Origin: Voacanga thouarsii
Lineage: Eukaryota; Streptophyta; Magnoliopsida; Gentianales; Apocynaceae
Assembly: GCA_026120185.1 (NCBI GenBank)
Contig: JANUWF010001631.1
Location: forward strand, 1,488,001-1,552,000
Direction: 5' to 3'
Length of the DNA stretch: 64,000 nucleotides
How positions within the stretch are numbered: the first letter of the stretch is position 1; each line of letters opens with the position of its first letter. The notes beneath the pieces are model-generated. The model made no database searches and had not been told where the DNA came from. It saw nothing but the letters and a program-made list of their open reading frames with translations. The translations under genes and the position numbers were made by a program. Of this stretch, positions 54,482-64,000 are shown piece by piece.

Positions 54482-57353
54482 ATGGGTCAATATGTAGCAT
54501 GAGCCTCTGGGAGTCCACCGCGCTTTCGCTAAACCTTAAATCCTGAATTTGTCAAATGAGATAACACACATGTGAGCGTAACGCTCAGTGAGTCCCGTGT
54601 CTACTAGTGTTTTATGAATGAATCAGGACGCATAAAACCTTTGTGGAGAAGCATAACATTTTCCTACTGGAAGTAACTTTTAACCTCTATAAAGAAGAGT
54701 TTATTCAGAACTAAATCATTTTTGAAAAAATTTATTTCAATTTAAAATCGTTGCACCGATTTCCACATCACAAGCATTTCTCCAATAGAAGGCCGGCCTG
54801 TATGCAAAGCTTCACAAGGCTTTGCCTTCGGTGCCACGTATCATTGTGCTTAGAAAACAGCGTACAACACTCAACCATGTGTCGCCGAAAGGGTATGTAC
54901 ACCATAGCATACTACCGAGAATCAAGTTAGTGCTTACGCAAGTATTCAAGTTAGTGCATACACCAAGTATTCAAGTTAGTGCTAACACCAAGCATTCAAG
55001 ATAGTGCATACGCCAAATATTTAAGTAAGTGCATAGGCCAAGTATGTAAGTTACTGCTTATGCCAAGTATTTAAGTTAGTGCATACACCAAGTATTCAGA
55101 TTAGTGCATACACCAAGTAATTAAGTTAGTGCTTAAGCCAAGTATTCAAGTAATTTATGTATTGGATTCAAGGATTGGCAAGTTCAAGAAACCAAGAATA
55201 TAATAGTTATATTGTTCATCATGTTTCCAAATCCATATAGAAGGCTCGCATTTGAGCACACCAGAAACCTTTTTCCATATTTGGAAAAATGCTTTACCAA
55301 AACTGAGATTTGGAAATTGAACAAATCACGCGAGATATTTCATATTCATGACTTTCAAGAAATCAAGTACTTGTTAATGCTTTCAAACTAGCGTGTAATA
55401 TTTATCTCATTGTATCAGGAAAGCATTAACTGTATGAGAAAAGCAAAAAATTCTTTCTGTGCTCAATCACGAAAATCATTTCTAAGGATATTCGGGTCAT
55501 TTTATCCGTACCTGATTCCAAAAGGACTTTTAGATGGTATTTGTGTTATTTTACCCTACGCGATTTGAAAAGTGATCACAAAATTTCTAATAAGGATATT
55601 TCGGTCATTTATCAAAACCCGATTCCAAAGGTTTCCAAATGAAAACATTCTAATAAGGACATTTGGATTGTTTTCCAAATACTCGATTCCAAAAGGTACT
55701 CATTTCAAGAAATCCAGAAATCTAGTCAATTCAAAGTTTTCTAAACATGTTTTCATAAAATGTTTCAATAAGGGCATTCTAGTCAATTCATGAATTCCCG
55801 ATTCCAAAATTTTCCATTTCCCGAAAATCCCAAGTTTTTAATCCAAAAAGGACTAAATTCTTAAAAATTGATGCTCCAATCGTCAATTAAGATTTTCAGG
55901 CCAAATATGAAGTTCATTCAAGCCGTAAGTTGCATAAGAATAATTCTTACTCAGAAAAACCTTAAATATATTCAGGGATTTCCAAAATGGTATGAAATGT
56001 AGCTTTTCATGGAAAAGTAAAGCACACTAGCTTTCAAAAAGTTTTAGAAATCAAAGGGACTCACATCGCATCCTAATTAACTTTTCCTGTTCATAGCTGT
56101 TCGACCACCGTTTCCTCTGTTTTCAACACATCGTTGCTCGTTTAATGATAAACCTATACCAAACATCGTTTTAAGGCTAAATTGTGTTTGGTCAAAAAGT
56201 AGCTAACAGTTAGCCGACATGCCCGACGGATAGCCGACATCCAACCGACCTTTAGTCGACTGGGCCGATGCCGGCGATTAAGAAATATGTTCAACATCCG
56301 TTCACGTCGTTTTTTCGTCGTTTTTTCAATTCTTTCATTTTTCGTTTTCCGTATCCTTCCTCCATTCATATACAAGGGATTCGCTAATATTTCTCATCAT
56401 TTCATCGAAATCATACAATTATTCTTTCTTAAGTTCATTCACTTTCCAAGGAAAATCCTGAAATTTCGCTACTTTGACACACAATTTTGCTTCGCATGTA
56501 ACTTTCAATACACAACTCCGATTTGGCTCTATGACATACCAAAATGACCGCAATACACTTACTCTACACCTACCTAAGCCCTTTTTAGGGTTCTGGTTCT
56601 TATGACAAGATACAGGGCTAAAATAGTCCCAGTAGTTTTGCTTCAATTCTACTATTGATGCTATCCTTTGTTTTCCTTTAGCCTTTAACACCTTGATAAC
56701 ATTAATTCATTCAGTTTTCCTTCAAATCATCTTTGATTCTGTAATTTTTAGATTTCAATAGCTTACAAGGATTATGCTTATTCAATACAAGTTCACTTCT
56801 TCTAATAAAAAACTAGTATAATTCATTTTTTCGAACCAAGTAATTTCCCTTTTCATTTTACTTCGGTCATCAACCAAAAGAAATCCTTCTAACTACCATG
56901 AATATTCAGTTCTTCCTCATATAAAACAATATCCATAGGTCTTCTAGGCAGCTGACACACACAGACACAAAAAAAGTTCGTAAACAAAGTTTATAAACCC
57001 TACCTTTTCATCCAAAATCAAGACATGAAAATCATGTTTTCATGTTAAATTTGATATCTTAATGATCACCATTCACCCAACAACAACATTAATTCAAGCA
57101 AGGTAGGGTTTTTCCTTGTATTTAGACCCTTTTGGTGTGCTTTGCTCCAAGAACCTCTCAAGAACTCACATTCTACACCAAGAACACACACTAGCTAACT
57201 TTTTCTTCCTTTTTACTATTTTTTTATTTCTTTTCCTTTATTTCTCTCCCTTTGAGGCTGCCAAATTTTTCTAGCTGTATCATAGCCTTCCCACCTCCAT
57301 TCTCGTTACATTTTTGTCCAAGAAAATATTAATTGGATTTAGTATATGGTAGA
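54482..57353 (-). mobile_element. 5' LTR of gypsy G, main part
   Basis: The segment aligns with about 35086-38175 of the 3' LTR, including the minisatellite and the stretches near 56290-56700. It ends at 57353, where family D begins, and lacks the last roughly 790 bp (corresponding to 38176-38961). Confidence 0.75.
54923..55152 (+). repeat. 25 bp minisatellite, about 9 units, in G 5' LTR
   Basis: The same unit as at 35554-35958 (CAAGTTAGTGCATACACC plus AAGTATT), with fewer copies. Confidence 0.9.
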
Positions 57354-58900
57354 AATGTTGTCCTAAGATAGACATGATAGGAGTATCCTCATCCTACTCT
57401 TTTGCCTACACAAAATTCCTAAGGAGAATCCATTTCCTCTTAATCCTTTATTTTTACTATTTCTCAATTCATTAGCTGGTTCAAATTGTTCAAGCCAATT
57501 TTATTCTACAAAAATTCTAGCAATGTGCTGTGGCTTTGTAGGTTCAAGATGTCTTAGTAAGAGACATCTTATGGACCAAAAGCATAGAAGAGGGGGAAAG
57601 GATTTCAAGTGAATTAAATTCTTAAATGAACTTTCTAAAAACTTTACTCTAGCTAAGTTCATCTTCCTTTATGCATGGAACTGAAATTTTTCCCAGCTTT
57701 GTGTGCCTTCAAGGTGTCAAAATTCTTTGCCCTAATTCCCTCCCAAATGCTGCCAGAAAATGGCCTTTTTGATCAGCTTAGAACATGGATTTTTCTGGCC
57801 ATTTTCGGACTGCACAAAAGCTGTGCAAAACCAGGAAAATTCCTGGGCAAATTCACAGCTTAGGAGATCCGAAACCAAGCTGTTTTCTTCCAGTTTTTGT
57901 TCAGTATCTTAGCCATGTTTTTCCTCAATGAAGAAGGCCGGAAACCAGCCTTGAAAAACCCTGAAATTCCCCTTCAAACTCCCTGCAAACTGACTGGAAA
58001 AGGGCAGCCGAAAACTGCCCAGAAAATTCAGCAAGCAGCGAAATTCTGTGCAGAAATTTTCCAGCCTTGGTTCCTAATTCATCCCTTGCCGAAACTCCAT
58101 CCTTCTTCTACACAAATCACCCTTAAACCTTCAGTAACTGAACTCCATTATCCTCCTCAATTTTCTGCACGAAAATTCAGTCATGGCTGCCTAATAGATT
58201 TCCAAAAAAATTTTGCAAACATGATCTGATTTGGATACCAAAATTCTAGCCACCATGATTTAACAACTTTCCATAAAATATATCTCAAACAACCAGACAT
58301 TCCATTCACCATTACACTCAGTATTTTCAGCCACCTTTAGCCCCCCTCAACCAGCATTCATCTAGCCGAAACACTACCAGCAATTCAGCCATGGCAAACC
58401 TCCAAAAGCTCTCCCATAATCAAATGTATTCCTGAATATTTAGTTTCCAAATTTGCTTCCCCAAAATATTGTACAAGGATTTCGTAAACTGGCCTTTCCT
58501 TTTCCCTTCCAAACTAGAAAATCAGCTACCAAAACCCTTCAAGCAGTCACCTAACCCTAATCCTTACAGAATTTTGGCATCTCCAATCCCAAAAGCTCTC
58601 AACTCTCTTCATCATCAAGAACGCACAACATACCAAGAACACCTACTCCTTCCTTTCACCCAATACTCTCCCAAATCACTCCAAACTCCTTCTAAAATTT
58701 CTAGATTGAACCTACTCACTGCCGTTAGTCCATCAATAAAATTCTTAACATCAAACTCAAAAATCCAACTGGCTATTTTGGATCAAAAACCAGAAATTTT
58801 TTGAAGGCTCAAGAACACCTTCAAAGTAGGTTTGTTCTAACAACTTCATCTTCTCCAATCTTGATCTCTAATGAATGTAACTGTGAATCAACATACTAAT

Positions 58901-58946
<46 letters not shown>

Positions 58947-61327
58947 GGCCGAATCTCTCTCCTCTTAGCTGGATGGCTCCTTTTCCAATGGCCATGCTTT
59001 CTCCACCTTCCTTGGACGGATTTAGGCATCTAGGGGTTGTCAACCATTCAAAACTCCTTCAATATATTCAGCAAGCAAGTAAGCCTTTTTAACCCTTCTT
59101 TTAAATTCTAGATTCATATCTCTAGGATGATGTTGATAGAAGATGGATTGTGGATAGGATTTAAGTATATATTGTTGAGGTTGAAGCATGAATGTATGTA
59201 CGAATATGAAGGAGATGGGATTTATGCATGGATGGATTATCTTGATTGATTGTATGATGATTTGAGGTTTAATGCATGTCTCTATGTCAAAGGTAGTATT
59301 TGTGATGAAGTATACTAGAGATTATGTCACCTTTGGTGAATAGGATTTATATTCATGTTGGATTATTGAAGCTATGATCATATTTATGCTAATAGGGGTT
59401 AGATCATGTCTTGGTAAATTTAGATCTATGCTTATATGCATGATTTGGATTATTTGATGAATTGAAGGATTGTGTATGTTCATGATTGTGGTTAGCCATA
59501 GAAGTATGATCATGATCTAGTTGTCCCTAAGCTAGTTTTTATTTCATGAATAAAATATTTCATAATATGATTTTTCTAGTAATTTCGAAAATACCCTAGG
59601 ATGGGTAAATTTGGATTATTATATATAATAAGGATATTTTAGTCAAACAAATAATAGCTTTTGCTAGAAAAATAGAATATATATATATATATATATATAT
59701 TATAAAATAATGAAATCAACTAAAGCCTTTTATGGGAATAATCATAATTAGTAAAAAATTTATTATGAAAAATTTAATTATTATCTTTTAATCAAACCCA
59801 TTAAAAATTTATTTATTATTTTTCAAGCAATACTCATTAAATTTATTTTCAACTAATATTAGTTATCAGTTATTTTCTAACAACTAAATTATTAATAAAT
59901 CATTATTTTACCTAATACCACCTAGGACTCTTCATCAAATAAACTCTAAATTTTTCTTAGCAAGATTTAAACCAACAACTTATTAGTACTTGGTTCTCAA
60001 ACCATTAATTATTTAAAATATCAAATTAGGCTTAGCTTATAAACCTATTTATTTAAAGTTTGGCCTTAAATCTTGGGACACTAGGATCACGGTGATAATG
60101 AGTTGAGTTGTTTTAAATTGAGAAAGTAAATTTTGGCCTGAGTTTGACTGTGGTTTGTATTTACCCATGTGGGGTTAAGTCTGCTGTTGGAGACCTTATA
60201 TTGTGAGCAAGAATTAGGTAAGCTCCTGCATAAAACTTGATAGATGAAACATGTTTATTATGGCAAGCTAAATATTGAGTGCATGGATACTCAATTTTGC
60301 ATGGGCAATTAAGGATTAACTTCTTACCTATTTCAAACAAACAATTTATTTGAAAATTAATAAGCAGATTTACTCAATCTCAAACTCTTTTCAAAACTGA
60401 TTTTGATAAAGATTTTGGGAACCCTTAATTTCCATTTTCATGTGGAACAGTGTTTTGTTCATTTTATCCCAAGTGAGAAATGTCGTTGAGTACTCAATAA
60501 GGGTGGACAACTAGGGCTAGTCTTTGAGGGGTTAGGGTAAGTCTCTCAGTAGGTGGCCACCTCTAAGGGGTGAGTCCTTCTCGGATAGGACATCAGTCCA
60601 GTAGGTCGTGCCGGTCTGAGCCAGCAGTGTTCTCTTTCAGTCAAGTGACTGTGTTTTGCCGGAATGGACACCCGGTTGTTGTTTGGGTATAGAGAAGGTG
60701 GAGTATCTTGCCCAGTAGGCCGATCACCTACTTTTATCAGTCTGTACAAAGTGTGGCATTCTGACCGGCGGTATGCACAAAGTGTGGCATGCTGACCATG
60801 CGGTTATGGGGCCCAACGTGTGGTAACCCATGATCATTTCTTTTGAATGGTTGATTTTATTGATTATTTATGGTTGGAAAAGCCAAAATACTACTCTTGC
60901 TTTTGACTAATGTTTACTACTTGCCAGTGATCTCTTATAAAGAATTTTATACTTTGCATTCATGAACTGTTTTCTCCCGACACTTAAGCACACACGGACT
61001 TACTGAGATTTCTGTCTCACCACCATTTTTACCATGATTTCTGGTCGATCCTGCTGTGGGGATGAGTAGTTAGATATTGCCTACTTTGGAAGATTTTCTG
61101 ATAATTTATTTTGTGTAATGTTTTGGGGAGATGTGAGTGGATAAATTTTATTATGGATTTGTTGTTGGTACTCTTGGATTTATTTTTGGGATGTAATAAA
61201 TTTTAAGTTCGAGTATTATTTTTTTTATTCTGCTATTTTATTTGTGTGACGTAGTTATAAAGACCCCTTATCCTTTGGACGGGGCAACATCCCTGGCCCT
61301 GGCGGGCCTAGGTAACAAGGTGTTACA
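57354..61327 (+). mobile_element. 5' LTR of family-D gypsy element D2 (5' end missing)
   Basis: The segment aligns with 4461-8391 of D1 and ends GGTGTTACA. The first roughly 390 bp of the LTR are absent at the junction with G. It is followed by a TATCAGAG-type primer site and a gag start, so this is a 5' LTR and not a solo LTR. The CT run is at 58903-58944 and an AT run at 59677-59701. The frames at 57675-59092 and 60546-60749 are not conserved as proteins in D1 and are not genes. Confidence 0.82.
58903..58944 (+). repeat. (CT)21 microsatellite in LTR D2
   Basis: A CT dinucleotide run of 42 bp at the same place as the 54 bp run in D1. Confidence 0.95.
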
Positions 61328-61434
61328 AGTCGTATCAGAGACTAGGTTTAGGCAATTAATAATAGTATATGTGTTATTTATTTAAGTTTATATCTTTATC
61401 TGACCTATCTTGTTGATGCTGTAGGTTGGTTAGG
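61328..61434 (+). mobile_element. Primer-binding site and leader of D2
   Basis: Directly after the LTR comes AGTCGTATCAGAGACTAGG, a Met-type primer site with small changes in the first bases. A short leader of about 90 bp leads to the gag ATG. Confidence 0.65.
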
Positions 61435-61698
61435 ATGCTTAGGACCGCGAGGAAAGGGCACCAATGGCACCCGCCTATCCCTATATACCCAGAGGACCTT
61501 CCAGTTCCCCAGCCTGCCCCTCAGCCAGTTATCCCTATGGAGGATAACAGTGATGATCAGGTTAACCCTATGGAAGATAGCAGTGAGGATGAGCTCCAGA
61601 TCATTAAGCTACCCCCAATTCCGGTGATAGACATAAGTTCTGATAGTGAGGATGAGTTGATGATAGTGGAGCCTGGACCCCACCCTCCTAATCCCTAG
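61435..61698 (+). pseudogene. N-terminal gag-like fragment of D2 (87 aa)
   Basis: From ATG (61435) the frame encodes MLRTARKGHQWHP followed by proline-rich and acidic stretches, with two related units (PMEDNSDDQVN and PMEDSSEDELQ) and a later SSDSEDELM. It stops at TAG (61696-61698). Similar acidic sequence can be read for some way after the stop (SDDPGEIDYESPP). No capsid domain or zinc knuckle follows, because LTR D3 begins at 61849. Its position behind the LTR and primer site marks it as the start of gag. An acidic N-terminus of this type is not one I can assign to a named domain. Confidence 0.6.
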
Positions 61699-61848
61699 GT
61701 GGACTTAGCAGCAAATAGTGATGACCCGGGGGAGATAGACTATGAGTCTCCACCCAGGTCTTCTTTCCTTCCTTCTTTCAGCCGAGCCCGGGAAGAGTTC
61801 TAGCCACCCTAGGAAGGAGCCAATGGAGGGATTTGCTAGCAGGGATGG
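61699..61848 (+). mobile_element. D2 internal region, remainder up to D3
   Basis: This is the continuation of the gag-like frame with stops. It ends at GATGG (61844-61848), the candidate left target copy of D3. Confidence 0.5.
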
Positions 61849-64000
61849 TGTAACACCCTGCTACTTAGGCCCGCCAGGGCCGGGGATGTCGCCCCATCCA
61901 GAGGACAATGGGTCTTTATAACTAGGTCACACAAATAAAATAGCGGAATAAAAATGATACTTGAACTTAAAATTTATCCCAAACAAATTCATCCAAGAAA
62001 TCAATCCAAGAATACCCAAAACAAATTCATCATAAAATTCATCCACTCTCATCTCCCCCAAACATAACACAAAATAAATCATCAGAAAATTCTCCCAAAG
62101 CAGGCAATATCTAGCTATTCATCTCCACAGCAGGATTAACCTAAAATCATGGTAAAAATAGTGGTGAGACAGAAATCTCAGTAAGTCCGTGTGTGCTTAA
62201 GTGTCAGGAGAAAACAGTTCGTGAATGCAAAGTACATAATTCTTTATAAGAGATCACTGGCAAGCAATAAACATTAGTCAAAAGCAAGAGTGGTGTTTTG
62301 GCTTTTCCAACCATAAATAATCAATAAAATCAACCACTCAAAAAAAATGGTCATGGGTTACCACACGTTAGGCCCCATAATCGCATGGTCAGCATGCTGC
62401 ATTTTGTGCATACTGCCGATCAGAATGCCACACTTTGTGCAGATTGACAAAAGTAGGTGATCGGCCTACTGGACAAGATACTCCTCCTTCTCTATGCCCA
62501 AACAACAACCGGGTGTCCATTCCGGCAAAACACACTCACTTGACTGAAAGAAACGCTGCTAGCTCGGACCGGCACGACCTACTGGACTGACGTTTTATCC
62601 GGGAAGGACTCACCCCTCAGAGGTGGCCACCTACTGAGAGACTTACCTTAACCTCTCAAAGACTAGCCCTAGTAGTCCATCCTTATTAAGTACTCAACGA
62701 CGTTTCCCACTTGGGATAAAATGAACAAAACACTGTTCCACATGAAAATGGCAATTTAAGGGTTTCCAAAGTCTTTATCAAAATCAGTTTTAGAAAGAGT
62801 TTTGATTTTGATTAAATATGCTCATTGATCTTTAAATAATTCAACTGTTTGAAATAAGAAAGAATTCAACCCTCAATTGCCTTTACATAAATGAGTGTAC
62901 ATACACTCTACATTTGGCTTGCCATAATAAATATTTCACATCAATCAGGTTTTATGCAGGAGCTTACCTGATTCTTGCTCACAATAAAAGGTCTCCAACA
63001 GCTGACCTAACCCCGCATGGGCAAATACAAATCACAATCAATTTCGAGCCACAATCCACTTCCTCAATTTTAAATCAACTCAACTTACTACTACTATAAT
63101 CCTAGTGTCCCAAGCTCTAAGGCCAACTAATAAATAAATAGTTTTATAAGTTGAGCCTAATTTGATATTTAAAATAATTAATAGTTTGGGAAATAAATTA
63201 TAATAAATTGAAAGTTTAAATCTTGCTAAGAAAAATTTAGAGTTTATTTGATCAAGAGTCCTAGGTAGTATTAAATAAAATAATGATTTATTAATAATTT
63301 AGTTGTTAGAAAATAATTTATAGCTAAAATTAGTTGAAAATAGATTTAATGAGTCTTGCTTGAACAACAATAAATAAATTCTTAATGGGTTTTGATTAAA
63401 ATATAATAATTAAATTTTTAGTAATAAATATTTTACTAATTATAATTATTTCCATAAAAGGCTTTATTTGATTTCATTATTTTAAGTAATATATATATAT
63501 ATATATATATTATTTTTCTAGCAAAAGCTATCATTTATTTGACTAAAATATCCTTATTATATATAATAATCCAGATCTACCGTTCCTAGGGTTTTTCGAA
63601 ATTACTAGTAAAATTATGTTATTAAATATTTTATTCATGAAATAAAAATTAGCTTAGGGACAACTAGATCATGATCAAATTTCTATGGCTAACCACAATC
63701 AAGAACATATACAATCCTTCAATTCATCAAATCATCCAAATCATGCTTATAAGTATAGATCTAAATTTATCAAGACATGATCTAACCTCTACTAGCATAA
63801 ATATGATCATGGCTTCAATAATCCAACATGAATATAAATCCTATTCACCAAAGGTGACATAATCTCTAGCATACTTCATCACAAATAGTACCTATGACAT
63901 GGAAACATGCATCAAACCCCAAATCATCATTCAATCAACCAAGATAAACCTTCCATGCATAAATCCCATCTCCTTCACAATCATACATATATTCATGCTT
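61849..64000 (-). mobile_element. Family-D LTR D3, inverted relative to D2 (runs off the window)
   Basis: The plus strand opens TGTAACACCCTGC, the reverse complement of the LTR end. It follows D1 and D2 in reverse order through the CACCACTATTTTTACC stretch, the AT run (63489-63510) and beyond. It is at least 2152 bp, and a full LTR would reach about 66170. Whether it is a solo LTR or the 3' LTR of a minus-strand element cannot be told from this window. Confidence 0.8.

Larger units (their letters stand above)
34915..57353 (-). mobile_element. Internally deleted gypsy element G (minus strand), hosting E1 and E2
   Basis: Read on the minus strand, the order is: 5' LTR (57353-54482 and 42089-41908), primer site (41907-41894), leader with 5S-like segment, gag zinc knuckle, [E1], polypurine tract AAGGAGGGGAGAA (38974-38962), and 3' LTR (38961-34915). 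Without E1 the internal region is only about 1.2 kb and has no pol, so the copy is defective. LTR ends TGTAATACCC...GTGTTACA and a TATCA-type primer site resemble Tekay/Del chromoviruses. The 5' LTR lacks its first roughly 790 bp, where it abuts D2. Confidence 0.72.

Overview
This window looks like heterochromatic or gene-poor DNA from an AT-rich flowering-plant genome. The plant assignment rests on SIRE-like and other Ty1/copia retrotransposons, Ty3/gypsy LTRs with Tekay/Del-like ends, a CACTA-type DNA transposon, plant-type 5S rRNA-like sequence, and exons of a plant-type BET1-like SNARE. I found no intact host gene. Almost every base can be assigned to transposable elements nested inside one another. 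Most of the open reading frames present are chance frames in LTRs or microsatellites. Family letters (A-H) are mine.

Left block (1-13049). A minus-strand LTR retrotransposon (H1, 2184-13049) has a primer-binding site matching tRNA-Asp and carries no pol. Three things interrupt it. A SIRE-like copia 3' end (A, 1-2183) sits in its 3' LTR. A 4.3 kb gypsy solo LTR (D1, 4068-8391) has perfect ATATT duplications. A 1.7 kb solo LTR (C1, 9388-11096) is the third. A second copy of the same family (H2, 26121-31805, plus strand) gives an uninterrupted template that confirms the D1 insertion to the base.

Middle block (13050-34914). A decayed copia element (B: gag, zinc knuckle, protease, integrase) ends at about 16080. 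It abuts a roughly 9.9 kb CACTA-like element (about 16100-25975), which is defined by dense subterminal repeats and a right end reading CACTACTAG on the minus strand. Inside the CACTA-like element are four exons of a BET1-like SNARE gene with their introns, a G4-prone C-rich tract and a duplicated G-box. It is followed by a second family-C LTR (C2), which H2 and an 890 bp LTR-like element (AGTTG duplications) split.

Right block (34200-64000). An internally deleted minus-strand gypsy element (G, 34915-57353) carries a 25 bp minisatellite in its LTRs, a 5S rRNA-like segment between its primer-binding site and gag, and a gag zinc knuckle. Its internal region holds a copia solo LTR (E1, CTAGT duplications). 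Its 5' LTR holds a complete 12.4 kb copia element (E2, ATGGG duplications), which is itself interrupted by a gypsy solo LTR (F). The window ends with two family-D gypsy LTRs facing each other across 521 bp (D2 and D3), forming an inverted repeat of at least 2.1 kb per arm.

The most interesting signals are the transposon-captured BET1-like gene, the 5S rRNA-derived segment built into a gypsy element, the non-autonomous tRNA-Asp-primed family with small conserved ORFs, and the large inverted LTR pair.
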